Source: Clostridium sp. UBA701 (GTDB lineage Bacteria; Bacillota; Clostridia; Clostridiales; Clostridiaceae). From it: DNA of 64,000 nt. The notes beneath the pieces are model-generated. The model saw only the letters and a program-made list of their open reading frames with translations. It searched no databases and had not been told where the DNA came from. The stretch spans positions 1-64,000 of the forward strand of contig DBMJ01000015.1 of NCBI GenBank assembly GCA_002298125.1, read 5' to 3'. This document shows, piece after piece, positions 26,378 to 34,885 of the stretch. A program made the position numbers and the translations under genes. Numbering within the stretch: position 1 is the first letter of the stretch; every line of letters begins with the position of its first letter.

Positions 26378-26752
26378 TTATTTGATGTCTATTATTTCGT
26401 TGCAATTTGGACAAGTAATAGAATCCTTGTCATCAGTAATGTTGTAATCTAAATAGATGGTTTCATTGCACTTAGGACAAACAAGCTCCTCATAATCATC
26501 TAGCTCATCGTAGTCCTCGTCGAAATCTTCATCATAATAATCCTCTTCAAGCATGGTTAAATCTTCATCAATGGCATCTACATACTCTTCTAATTCTTCT
26601 TGAAGAGAGTTAATAGCTTCAATTTCGTTGGCCATGGACTCTAATATAACCACGATTTCAGAAAAAATCTTGGCCTCTTTACTATCATTTTTCAAATCTA
26701 ATCCATCCATTAGACCTTTTAAATAAGAAACTCTAGAAGTTAGTGAGTTCAT
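26378..26752 (-). CDS. Acidic zinc-ribbon protein of the clostridial CD1247 type
   Basis: A 124-residue protein with a helical N-terminal half (about 1-60), a very acidic Asp/Glu/Tyr linker (64-88) and a C-terminal ribbon with two CxxC pairs (Cys92/95 and Cys114/117). It resembles the CD1247 N-terminal-domain proteins that clostridia carry between efp and spoIIIAA. Function unknown; the ribbon suggests zinc binding. It lies 42 bp after efp and probably shares its transcript. Confidence 0.8.
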   Translation of the reverse strand: MNSLTSRVSYLKGLMDGLDLKNDSKEAKIFSEIVVILESMANEIEAINSLQEELEEYVDAIDEDLTMLEEDYYDEDFDEDYDELDDYEELVCPKCNETIYLDYNITDDKDSITCPNCNEIIDIK

Positions 26753-26794
26753 AAAATATCACATCCCATAATAATTTATATCTCTTATTATGGA

Positions 26795-27352
26795 CTAAAC
26801 TCTTTCCATATATTCACCGGTTCTAGTATCTATTCTAATAGTTTCTCCTTCATTAACAAATAAAGGTACCATTATAATAGCTCCGGTTTCAACTGTAGCA
26901 GGTTTCATTACATTAGAAGTAGTGTTGCCCTTAGCACCTGGCTCTGCGTGAGTTATCTGTAATTCTACAAAGTTTGGAGGTTCTACTGAGAAAGCCTCAC
27001 CCTTATAGAATTTTATAACCGCAAACATATTTTCCTTTAAATATTTTATAGCATCCTCAACCATTTCGTAGTTGAGAGGAATCTGCTCAAAGGTTTCTTG
27101 ATCCATAAAATAATATAATGATCCATCAGAATATAAATACTGCATTTCTTTTCTTTCAATTACTGCCTCTTGAAGTTTGTCTGTTGGATTAAAGGTTCTA
27201 TCAGTAACTCCACCCTGAAGTACATTTCTAAGCTTTGTTCTTACAAAAGCTGCCCCTTTACCAGGCTTAACGTGTAAGAAGTCTATTACCGTAAATACTT
27301 GTCCATTATCTTCAAAAGTAGTTCCTTTTCTTAAATCGCCTGCTGATATCAT
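26795..27352 (-). CDS. efp: Elongation factor P
   Basis: EF-P relieves ribosome stalling at polyproline. The 185-residue protein has the three beta-barrel layout; its N-terminal loop carries VKPGKGAAFVRTK, where the Lys between the Gly residues is the tip residue modified in some bacteria, and the C-terminal signature ITHAEPGAKGNTTSNVMKPAT. The ATG at 27350-27352 follows GGAGGG; five extra upstream codons are in frame but lack a site. It precedes the zinc-ribbon gene and spoIIIA, the usual clostridial order. Confidence 0.97.
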   Translation of the reverse strand: MISAGDLRKGTTFEDNGQVFTVIDFLHVKPGKGAAFVRTKLRNVLQGGVTDRTFNPTDKLQEAVIERKEMQYLYSDGSLYYFMDQETFEQIPLNYEMVEDAIKYLKENMFAVIKFYKGEAFSVEPPNFVELQITHAEPGAKGNTTSNVMKPATVETGAIIMVPLFVNEGETIRIDTRTGEYMERV

Positions 27353-27387
27353 TAAGTATCCCTCCAAAATATATATAATTCATTAAT

Positions 27388-27393
27388 ATTATA
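27388..27393 (-). promoter_or_regulatory. -10 box near efp
   Basis: TATAAT at 36 bp before the efp start; the -35 region is poor (GGTATT at 17 bp). Confidence 0.35.
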
Positions 27394-27553
27394 ACCTTCT
27401 CAAGTAAAACAATACCATACTGTTATACCCGAAAAGCATAATTTCCACCGTTAACTCATATTACTATAAGTTATTTTCCACAGATTAACCAAGGAATATA
27501 CTGCCGTTATGTAAGCATAATATCCAAAGCCACATATTATATCAAACAATGTT

Positions 27554-27582
27554 ATTTTATCAAAACTTAGAATTATTTGCAA
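27554..27582 (-). promoter_or_regulatory. Possible distal efp promoter
   Basis: TTGCAA (27577-27582), 17-bp spacer, TAAAAT (27554-27559). Transcription from here would give a leader of about 195 nt before efp. Confidence 0.4.
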
Positions 27583-27798
27583 TTATTATATTCTTTAACT
27601 TCATTATTTTCTTGTGTTTAGAATTTGCACTATGCTTTTAATCAGGTCTTCCATAGTATTTTCTCCATCTAAAATAAAACTGTATTATGTGTGCTTTTCA
27701 AGCCATGTATTACTGCCTTTTCAAAAGTTCTAAAAGATTATATTATCTATGAGCTCACCCCCCATATTAACATAAGGACTTACTGAATAATTGTAGCA

Positions 27799-28500
27799 TT
27801 ATTTTTCTCGAAATTCCATACAAATCGTTGTTGTTTCTATACCTGCTTCCTTAAGTGAATCTATATCATAAACATATTGCCCAAAATTCCATTTATCGTC
27901 TAATGCTTTATAATTGCCCTTATAAACTATGGTAACTAATAGGGCATTATCCTTTTTATTTATTTCATTTACTACTACTTTATCTATATCACATAATTGT
28001 TTGTAAATTGATTCTAGGGAAAGTTTATCTCTAGAATTTGTATATACATTCTCATTACTTTCCTGTGCTATACCTGATAAAGTGGCTTTTATTGTAAATT
28101 CCTTATCTCCATGATTAACTATATTTTTGATGATGATTTTCTTCTTGCTTATGCAGGATAGTAGCTCCCAAAATTCTTGTTTATCATCGGTTTTTAAGTT
28201 GATTTCTATTTCCTGTTCTTTAATATGTACTTTTAAATCTTGAAGTTTAAAGAGCTCATTTGAAATACTCCTGTAAGTTTTTGCAGCTACAAACAACTTG
28301 CCTTCTCTATACTCAGTTCTTAACTCATTTTGTTGCAGTGATGTAGCAATTTCAGGTATTTTACTTTTTTGATTATATATATATCCAATAATACTTATTA
28401 TTATCATAATTATGGAAACAACTTGGGAGTTGGTCAATTTATTTTTTAATGCTTTTTTACTAGAGTTATCGTTTATGGTATGGAATTTTATATTATACAA
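27799..28500 (-). CDS. PilN/PilO-like pilus alignment protein
   Basis: A 233-residue bitopic protein: a cytoplasmic N-terminus of about 26 residues, one membrane helix (about 27-43, IIMIIISIIGYIY), and an extracytoplasmic helical then alpha/beta region, the layout of PilN and PilO, which form the inner-membrane alignment complex of type IV pili. Sequence alone does not name it; the assignment comes from topology and its place last in the pilus cluster, overlapping the PilM-like gene by 13 bp. Confidence 0.55.
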   Translation of the reverse strand: MYNIKFHTINDNSSKKALKNKLTNSQVVSIIMIIISIIGYIYNQKSKIPEIATSLQQNELRTEYREGKLFVAAKTYRSISNELFKLQDLKVHIKEQEIEINLKTDDKQEFWELLSCISKKKIIIKNIVNHGDKEFTIKATLSGIAQESNENVYTNSRDKLSLESIYKQLCDIDKVVVNEINKKDNALLVTIVYKGNYKALDDKWNFGQYVYDIDSLKEAGIETTTICMEFREK

Positions 28501-29165
28501 AATGAATTCCTCCTAGATACCCTTTGAAGAACTTTGCTTTTTTCTATGTTTAAGTAATTACAGTTTGTATTTTTAAAAGTATTATTAATCAAATCTTTAG
28601 GTAAATTAACTCCAAATACCTCCATACTTTCATTTTTCTCACAGCTCAATTTAACTAAAGAATTTGTTATTAAAGTTGTCATACCTTCTATGTTCTCAAT
28701 ATCTTTTATGGTTTCATTACCTACAATAATATTGTTCACAATACCAAGTATATAGAAATACCCACCTTCATATAGAATAAAAAAATAATTTCTTTTATTA
28801 ATTAACTTAGTACAATATTGCAAAAAACATAATTGAATCAATAATATTTCTTTATATTTTTTTATCTGTGTTATAGATGAAATTCTTTCAGAGTATACAC
28901 AAAAGAGCTTAATGTTTTGTTTATCTGCTTTCTTCTCAGTATTAATATAGTTAAAGATAATTCTCTCTCTATGCTTAAAGTTATATATAATCTCTTCTTC
29001 AATTAGTAGCTCTAATCCCTTTTTAGACATTTTAGGATAAGTATAGTCTTTTATGTACAGTTCTTCACCTTGAATTATCAATGAAGGCTTATAAAGCATA
29101 CACTTAATTCTATTTATCAACTTAATCACGTCTTTAGCAGGTATTACAAAAGATTTAGTTCTCAT
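28488..29165 (-). CDS. PilM-like protein (degenerate)
   Basis: A 225-residue soluble protein with no signal or membrane helix. Its position immediately before the PilN/O-like gene, its size and the segment GLELLIEEEIIYNF fit a PilM/GspL-cytoplasmic-type scaffold, but no actin-type phosphate motif is obvious, so it may be a reduced version. The start codon ATG lies 26 bp after the previous pilin-like gene. Name is tentative. Confidence 0.5.
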   Translation of the reverse strand: MRTKSFVIPAKDVIKLINRIKCMLYKPSLIIQGEELYIKDYTYPKMSKKGLELLIEEEIIYNFKHRERIIFNYINTEKKADKQNIKLFCVYSERISSITQIKKYKEILLIQLCFLQYCTKLINKRNYFFILYEGGYFYILGIVNNIIVGNETIKDIENIEGMTTLITNSLVKLSCEKNESMEVFGVNLPKDLINNTFKNTNCNYLNIEKSKVLQRVSRRNSFCII

Positions 29166-29191
29166 ATTATCATATTAACCTCCATTTATAT

Positions 29192-29620
29192 CTATCTACT
29201 TTTGACATAGTGCCTATAAAATGTAAAGGATGGTTTTGAATTTTTTATCACAACAGAATATACATATGCATTGCAATAATATCTGTCTATGGGCATTAAT
29301 ATTTCAGTATAATCTCCCTCAAAAGAGTACGTCAGTACATTGTCATTTATCTTTATGGGGACACATTGGTTTACTTTTTCCCTAACCTCTTCATTAGTTG
29401 TGCAGTTTTCAATATTTTTATAAAATATCCAAAGAAGTTTTTCTTTTGTATATTCTTCACTCTCAACCTTTGCTTTTAAACGTTCCTTTGATTTTACCAA
29501 TGTGAATTCCCCATAGGTTCTTAGGCTAATTGCTAAAATTAGCACCATTATAAGGCTGCAAATTAATAAGGTATACATGGCTATGCTTCCCTTGCGTCTT
29601 ATGTGTGAAAACTTACGCAC
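29192..29620 (-). CDS. PilX-type minor pilin-like protein
   Basis: A 142-residue protein with RRKGSIAMYTLLICSLIMVLI at its start: a positively charged leader, Gly before Ser, and a single hydrophobic helix (about 12-32), but without the Glu at mature position 5. This is how PilX/GspK-like minor pilins look. Its start overlaps the preceding pilin gene by 22 bp. Prepilin peptidase processing at KG/SIA is plausible but unproven. Confidence 0.6.
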   Translation of the reverse strand: MRKFSHIRRKGSIAMYTLLICSLIMVLILAISLRTYGEFTLVKSKERLKAKVESEEYTKEKLLWIFYKNIENCTTNEEVREKVNQCVPIKINDNVLTYSFEGDYTEILMPIDRYYCNAYVYSVVIKNSKPSFTFYRHYVKSR

Positions 29621-30105
29621 CTTTCATAACACCTCAAACTATTAGTTATTATTTTTAAGTACACTAGACCATTTTTAAAATCTGCATTAAATTCCTTCAC
29701 ATCCCTTAGTATAATATTTTGTGGCACACTGATTACCAATGTGTTATTATTTTTATTTACATAAATACTGTCTTGAACAATTATTACTTCACCACTTTTA
29801 GAACCGCTTGAGTTTTTCTTTATGTAAAGGACATTGTTGCTGGTAGTGCAAAAAAAGCTGTATTGTAAGCTTCCCTCTATATATTCAAATGCTCTCATGA
29901 CTTTGATTTTCTCACTAGCCTCATCAGAGTACACTCTATAATTTCTAAAAAGTCCTGGAAGAATAGTTGTAAGTATAGCTAGGAGAAGGCTTGCAATGAT
30001 TAAAGAAGTTAATATTTCAATTAAGCTATGGCCTTTATTCTTATGAATTGATGCCTTTCTTCTGTTAAATTCTTCGAGATCTGATGGCAACATATTTCTT
30101 CTCAT
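29599..30105 (-). CDS. Minor pilin with N-terminal methylation motif
   Basis: A 168-residue prepilin. The motif KNKG/HSLIEILTSLIIASLL gives a type IV pilin cleavage site after Gly25 with Glu at mature position 5, but His instead of Phe, Met or Tyr at position +1. The 25-residue leader is long for this family. The gene overlaps the preceding one by 41 bp, and a downstream in-frame ATG (fifth codon) is an alternative start. It is likely a GspJ/PilW-type minor pilin. Confidence 0.7.
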   Translation of the reverse strand: MRRNMLPSDLEEFNRRKASIHKNKGHSLIEILTSLIIASLLLAILTTILPGLFRNYRVYSDEASEKIKVMRAFEYIEGSLQYSFFCTTSNNVLYIKKNSSGSKSGEVIIVQDSIYVNKNNNTLVISVPQNIILRDVKEFNADFKNGLVYLKIITNSLRCYERCVSFHT

Positions 30106-30508
30106 TTTTCATTCCACCTAAATAGTTATCAATTATCATAGTTATTTCTATAAGCCCTGGTTCTAGTTTTTTGAAATAAATCTTAACTTTGGGCTGATTT
30201 TCTTGATATAAGATAATTAAATCCTCTATATTGCTTGCTTTAAGCTCTTCAAGGCCAAGTTTTTTGTTATTAAGCTCTATTACATCACTTTCCTCACTAT
30301 ATTTTTCTAATTTTTCAAAAGCTGTTTCAAAAAGTAATTTATTCTTAAGAATTTCAATCATATTTAGGTTATTTTTCATGTAATTATTATATTCTTTAAG
30401 CCTAATAGTATTTCCTAACATATTAAGGGAGCAAGTCAGCATTATTGAGGCTATACCCATTGCACAAAGGACTTCAAGGAGGGTATAACCCTTTGTCTTC
30501 TTACACAT
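30065..30508 (-). CDS. Minor pilin (PilV/GspI-like)
   Basis: A 147-residue prepilin with a very short leader: MCKKTKG/YTLLEVLCAMGIASIML, cleavage after Gly7, Glu at mature position 5 and one hydrophobic helix. It overlaps the previous pilin gene by 8 bp; the ribosome-binding site is weak (AAAGAA), so it is probably translated by coupling. Confidence 0.75.
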   Translation of the reverse strand: MCKKTKGYTLLEVLCAMGIASIMLTCSLNMLGNTIRLKEYNNYMKNNLNMIEILKNKLLFETAFEKLEKYSEESDVIELNNKKLGLEELKASNIEDLIILYQENQPKVKIYFKKLEPGLIEITMIIDNYLGGMKNEKKYVAIRSRRI

Positions 30509-30992
30509 ATTCTTTTAGCTCTATATACCCTGTTACTGGGTATATGGTAACGCTATGTTTTTTCTTGTCATATACAAGACCCTTGTTAAAATTTATGGTG
30601 CAGCCCTGAACAATAATTCCTTCATTATTAATACTTATATATCCTGTAGATGTATTAATATTCTCAATTGCAGTATCCTCAGTAAGGTAAACTCTGCTTT
30701 GATATGAACTCTTATTCTGAAGTCTAAACTCCAAATAGTTTCCATTTGTAAAATAGTATATTGTACCAGAATTTTGTGCAGCTTTGCAGCATAGCTTGGA
30801 GTTATCTATAAACTCAATTATAGAATTTACGATATTTAACTTGTTTACCTTATTAGTAGTTTTTACAACATATTCTATAGAATAAAGCGCCGTGGATATA
30901 CCTATGGATAATAACATCAAAACACACAGAACTTCAACTAATGTATATCCTCTTTTACTTTGGGATATGAAAAGCTTTTTATTACCTTTCAT
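30501..30992 (-). CDS. Pilin-like protein (GspH/FimT-like)
   Basis: A 163-residue prepilin: leader of 15 residues ending KRG/YTLVEVLCVLMLLSIGI with Glu at mature position 5. The C-terminal part is beta-rich (GYISINNEGIIVQGCTINF), as in pseudopilins of the GspH/FimT type. ATG at 30990-30992 lies 9 nt after GGGAGG and overlaps the pilC stop region; an in-frame TTG two codons upstream is too close to that site. Confidence 0.75.
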   Translation of the reverse strand: MKGNKKLFISQSKRGYTLVEVLCVLMLLSIGISTALYSIEYVVKTTNKVNKLNIVNSIIEFIDNSKLCCKAAQNSGTIYYFTNGNYLEFRLQNKSSYQSRVYLTEDTAIENINTSTGYISINNEGIIVQGCTINFNKGLVYDKKKHSVTIYPVTGYIELKEYV

Positions 30993-30994
30993 AA

Positions 30995-32188
30995 TCAAAC
31001 GCCTCCCATCTGATTCATTAAGCTTGTAAAACTAGTTACTACAGTCAAGACAAGAAACCCTATAAATGCTGCTATAAGAAGGGTTATTACTGGCTCTAGA
31101 TAAACCATCAGCTTATCAAAATCATTATCTAATTCTTCCTGAAGCACTTCAGAAACCCTAGATAAGGCTTCAGTTAAACACCCTCCTTGTTCTCCAACCC
31201 TTATCATTGATAAGCACCAAGGATTTAATAGTTTTACACTAGTAAAACATATACTAATTCCTTTACCCTGTCTTAAAAGCATTTTTATTGTTTGCAGCTT
31301 TTCTACGATTTCCATATTAGTATTCATATCAATAATGCATTCCATTGTTTCAATAATATCAGCACCACTTTCTAATGCCATTGTCATTGCATTGACTATA
31401 TTTATCTGCATGTTTCTAGAAATTAAAATGCCTATTAAAGGTGTATTAAATATGAACTTATCTATTATCCTCCTAAAGCCAATATTCCCTTTTATTAAAT
31501 TAAATAGAGCAATCAAAAAAGAAAGTATTGATATCTCCAGCAATACATTACTTGTGATAAATCTAGATGTTTTTAGGAGAAAAGCTAAGGATGAAGATAT
31601 AGTCCCTCCTATGCCAAGAATTGTATTGCATATAATTGGTATTAGTTTTGTAATGACTAAAGTACCTAATACTAATGTAAAACTTAGCAGTAATATTGGG
31701 TATGACAAAGCTTTTTTGAACTTTGAAGCTATTTGAAATTGCTTTAAATAATAGGTGCTTAAAAGTCTTAATGTATTTTCTAGTTTCCCACATTTTTCTC
31801 CTAGTTGTACCATACTCACATAGAAACTATTAAAATAATCTTTGTTAAGATTTATAGCCTGATTAAGAGTGTTCCCTCCCTCTATCTCTTCAACCAAACT
31901 ACTCCCAAGTTTACTTATTTTTCTACCTCCATCATTACACATAAGCTGTAAGCCTTCAGAGATATTAATACCCGAACAATAATTCATATATAATTGACGA
32001 GTAAAGATGTATAGCTCTTTATAAGATAATCTGTTTCTACTATTATGTATCTTTTTTTTCTTGATGGTAGAAACATATAGTTCTTTATTCTTTAGACTTC
32101 TTATAATACCATTGAGGCTATCAGCTGCTATGACACCAGTAATGGTGTTTCCTTCAGGATTTTTGGCCTTATACTCGTATCTATTTAT
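30995..32188 (-). CDS. pilC: Type IV pilus inner-membrane platform PilC, apparent AUA start
   Basis: The polytopic platform protein that couples the PilB ATPase to pilin insertion. The open frame extends without a stop from 32188 to 30995 (397 residues, the usual GspF/PilC size) and begins with the family N-terminus NRYEYKAKNPEGNTITGVIAA. No ATG, GTG or TTG occurs in frame until Met68 (ATG at 31985-31987), which would delete the first cytoplasmic helices (YKELYIFTRQLY). An ATA at 32186-32188 sits 6 nt after AGAGGTGA and 15 bp after the pilB stop, exactly where an ATG is expected. It may use AUA or be a start-codon mutant. Membrane segments lie near 160-190, 210-240 and 360-385. Confidence 0.85.
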   Translation of the reverse strand: MNRYEYKAKNPEGNTITGVIAADSLNGIIRSLKNKELYVSTIKKKKIHNSRNRLSYKELYIFTRQLYMNYCSGINISEGLQLMCNDGGRKISKLGSSLVEEIEGGNTLNQAINLNKDYFNSFYVSMVQLGEKCGKLENTLRLLSTYYLKQFQIASKFKKALSYPILLLSFTLVLGTLVITKLIPIICNTILGIGGTISSSLAFLLKTSRFITSNVLLEISILSFLIALFNLIKGNIGFRRIIDKFIFNTPLIGILISRNMQINIVNAMTMALESGADIIETMECIIDMNTNMEIVEKLQTIKMLLRQGKGISICFTSVKLLNPWCLSMIRVGEQGGCLTEALSRVSEVLQEELDNDFDKLMVYLEPVITLLIAAFIGFLVLTVVTSFTSLMNQMGGV

Positions 32189-32202
32189 ATTTTCTCACCT
32201 CT

Positions 32203-33654
32203 CTAATCCATTGGAACATGCTTTATTAATTCTTTAGTAGATATAGTTCCACTTCTAACTAAGTTTTTGCCATATTCAAGCATAGTTACCATACCCTTGT
32301 CTATTGCTTTAGATTTTATATATTCTATATCCTTATCTTTCGAAATCATATCTCTGATTTCTTCAGTAACTTCTAAAATTTCGTATACAAGTACTCTACC
32401 TCTATAACCTGTATAACTACACTTGCTGCAACCTTTTGGCGCTGCAAGTATGTTATTATCCTTTAAACTAAAAAAAAATGTTTCTTCTGATGATGCCGTA
32501 TAGCTAATCTTACAAAATGGGCAAAGTTTTCTTATAAGCCTTTGAGATATCACTGTAGTCAGGGAATCTCCAACAAGATAAGAGGGAATACCCATATCAC
32601 GAAGTCTGGATATGCTAGTAACTGCATTAACAGTATGTATGGTGCTTAATACTAGGTGACCAGTAATAGAAGCTCTAGTAGCCATTTGAGCAGTTTCTTC
32701 ATCACGTATTTCTCCCACCATTATAATATCTGGATCCTGTCTTAAAACAGCTCTTAAACCAGTGGCAAAGGTAAGTCCAGCCTTTGAATTTACATTTATT
32801 TGTGTTATAGAAGAGATCTCATATTCTACTGGATCCTCCAAAGTAATTATATTGCATGACTCCTTACTATATCTTGATATTAGGGAATATAGAGTTGTTG
32901 ACTTTCCACTTCCTGTTGGTCCAGTTACCAAAATAATTCCTGAATTCTTATTTTCAAGTTTTTCATAAAACTCTTTTGAAAAACTTTCTTCTATCCTTGA
33001 AAAAACATTACGATCATTTTTATATAAAATTCTTACAACTAATTTCTCACCCTTTGTGGTAGGCATAGACGACAATCTCATATCAATCTTTTTATCATTA
33101 AAATCCCAATTTATTCTTCCATCCTGTGGGTTCTTGGTATTGGATATATCCATACCTCCTAGTAGTTTTAGCTTAATTATTATGCTAGTGAAAATGGATA
33201 TGGGATATTGATAATACCACTGAAGCACGCCATCTACCCTAAATCTAATTATTCCATATGCTTCTTGGGGCTCAAAATGGATATCACTAGCCCCTATTTT
33301 CATAGCTTCCTGTATTGTATTAACTATATATGCATCAACAGGATTCTGCTTATCACTCAAATTCGTATTTATATATTTTGTGGGAAGCTCCTGGGGTTCC
33401 TCCATATATTTGTTAATTAAAGAGCTCAAAGTTTCTCTACTGCAATTTTTGAATATGAGTTCACGTTTATAAATATATTTTAGTATTCCTTTAACTGTTT
33501 CAGTGTCTTCTTTTCCATATTCCAATAGTACTAACAATTTTCCATCTGAAACTGCAAATGGAAAAACTCTGTGCTTAAGAGCAAAATCCTTTTGTAAACA
33601 TTTTACTATTTCCTCATCTACTTTTGATATTTCTTTATCTTCTATAAATTCCAT
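32203..33654 (-). CDS. pilB: Type IV pilus assembly ATPase PilB (GspE family)
   Basis: The hexameric motor that powers pilus or pseudopilus extension. The 483-residue protein has an N-terminal MshEN-like part (1-95), Walker A GPTGSGKSTT (245-254), the Asp box, Walker B DIIMVGEIRDEE, the His box GHLVLSTIHT, and a zinc-binding pair set C378/C381 and C409/C412. No PilT is present here. GGGGAGG precedes the ATG; it is the first gene of the pilus operon. Confidence 0.93.
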   Translation of the reverse strand: MEFIEDKEISKVDEEIVKCLQKDFALKHRVFPFAVSDGKLLVLLEYGKEDTETVKGILKYIYKRELIFKNCSRETLSSLINKYMEEPQELPTKYINTNLSDKQNPVDAYIVNTIQEAMKIGASDIHFEPQEAYGIIRFRVDGVLQWYYQYPISIFTSIIIKLKLLGGMDISNTKNPQDGRINWDFNDKKIDMRLSSMPTTKGEKLVVRILYKNDRNVFSRIEESFSKEFYEKLENKNSGIILVTGPTGSGKSTTLYSLISRYSKESCNIITLEDPVEYEISSITQINVNSKAGLTFATGLRAVLRQDPDIIMVGEIRDEETAQMATRASITGHLVLSTIHTVNAVTSISRLRDMGIPSYLVGDSLTTVISQRLIRKLCPFCKISYTASSEETFFFSLKDNNILAAPKGCSKCSYTGYRGRVLVYEILEVTEEIRDMISKDKDIEYIKSKAIDKGMVTMLEYGKNLVRSGTISTKELIKHVPMD

Positions 33655-33763
33655 TTTATAGTACCTCCCCTTTCTCTTATATAAATTAATGTTTATTTAT
33701 CTAGTAAACAAAAGAGGGTCATTTAGGAATTATTACCACAATATATTAAACTATTCGAAAAAT

Positions 33764-33793
33764 AAAAAAAACTACTGTAAATAACTACAGTAG
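33764..33793 (-). terminator. Terminator after dapF-lipoprotein unit
   Basis: An 8-bp stem (CTACTGTA / TACAGTAG) with a 6-nt loop and a tail of eight T residues then ATTTTT on the minus strand. The remaining bases up to pilB (33655-33763) are AT-rich and must hold the pilus operon promoter, but no convincing boxes were found. Confidence 0.85.
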
Positions 33794-33808
33794 CTTAATA
33801 TAGCTTTA

Positions 33809-34885
33809 TTAGTTCTTATGGTTTCCTGAGAGATAATAATTATCATTTTTATTGGTGATTAAACTAATGGCATTATTTTTAGGATTGTAACTGTAAATAT
33901 TGTTAATTCCATCCTTTGTACCAGTAAAGTATATTAGATTGCTATCACCTTTTACAAGTCCTCCATTATTGCTTATTTCATCTGGAAAGGAGTAGTTTAA
34001 TCTCACCTGCCTATTGGTATTAAGGTCACATTGATAGATAAAAGTTTTATTTTCATTTTGGTCTAATGCAGTATAATATAGAAGGTTTAGCTCTTTGTCC
34101 CATAGAATATTGTAGATTTCAAAAATGTTTTCTGATATGACCTTTCTTTCCTTTTTTTCTAAATTAGCAATTATGAGCTTGCTATCACTTCTATTTTGCT
34201 CAAGAAAGACAATTTTCTTATTTCCTAAAGGATATAGAAAAGTACAATACCCCTCTAAATTATTAAAATAAGGGGTTTCTCTATCCTTATCAAGGTCATA
34301 GCAATAAATACCATATGATTTGTTTTCTCCACTTGAAGCTGCATAATAAATCAGCTTATTATCATCTAACCATTGATACATATCCCCAGAAATTAAAGAA
34401 TTAGTCTTTAACTTATGTTCCTTGGATTTTAACAAGTCGTATACCACAATCCCTTCAACGCTCTCGTAGGAATCCTTTGAAAATCTCCTAAATACAAGGC
34501 GATTCCCATTAGGAGATAGTTTCAGATCAGACATATTATAAGAGGTATCAATAACTTGTTCAATTTTTGGGGTTTCAATCTTTATTTTATTGTGGGGTAA
34601 AATCTCCCCATCTGATACTTTTATTAAATATATATATATGGATTTTTCATAATTATATAGGAATTCCATAACATTGTTCATCTGTCCAAGAGGCTTTAAT
34701 ACATTGTTATTAAGGGTAAAAAACTCTACATAATCACCTTTAGATGTAAGTACATTTATCTTCCCATAGTCAAAAGAAAGACCTTCTTCTTTTTTAGTAG
34801 TAATGTTTGTTCCACTGCAGGCACTAAGGCAAAACAAGGATGTAATAGCTGCTACAAGCATAAATAACTTTCTATGCCACTTCAT
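33809..34885 (-). CDS. Lipoprotein with TolB-like beta-propeller repeats
   Basis: A 358-residue exported lipoprotein: signal peptide with lipobox LSAC (Cys23 lipidated), then repeated blade-like segments (DLKLSPNGNRLVFRR, YQWLDDNKLIYYA, NILWDKELNLLYYTA, LIYFTGTKDGINNIYSY) like WD40/TolB propellers. Its exact role is unknown. The start overlaps the dapF stop by 4 bp (ATGA), so it is translationally coupled to dapF; a link to cell-wall precursor synthesis is possible but not shown. Confidence 0.8.
   Translation of the reverse strand: MKWHRKLFMLVAAITSLFCLSACSGTNITTKKEEGLSFDYGKINVLTSKGDYVEFFTLNNNVLKPLGQMNNVMEFLYNYEKSIYIYLIKVSDGEILPHNKIKIETPKIEQVIDTSYNMSDLKLSPNGNRLVFRRFSKDSYESVEGIVVYDLLKSKEHKLKTNSLISGDMYQWLDDNKLIYYAASSGENKSYGIYCYDLDKDRETPYFNNLEGYCTFLYPLGNKKIVFLEQNRSDSKLIIANLEKKERKVISENIFEIYNILWDKELNLLYYTALDQNENKTFIYQCDLNTNRQVRLNYSFPDEISNNGGLVKGDSNLIYFTGTKDGINNIYSYNPKNNAISLITNKNDNYYLSGNHKN

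Larger units (their letters stand above)
27353..27798. other. 446-bp non-coding interval upstream of efp
   Basis: No intact gene. On the minus strand a stop-terminated stretch (about 27604-27684) encodes ILDGENTMEDLIKSIVQIL, and the bases upstream encode protein-like text in a shifted frame (FEKAVIHGLKSTHN), as if the tail of a decayed gene remains. Many clostridia carry other genes between the pilus block and efp. Two promoter-like elements also face efp (27388-27393 and 27554-27582), so part of the interval may be a long efp leader. The coding-remnant reading is weak. Confidence 0.35.
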
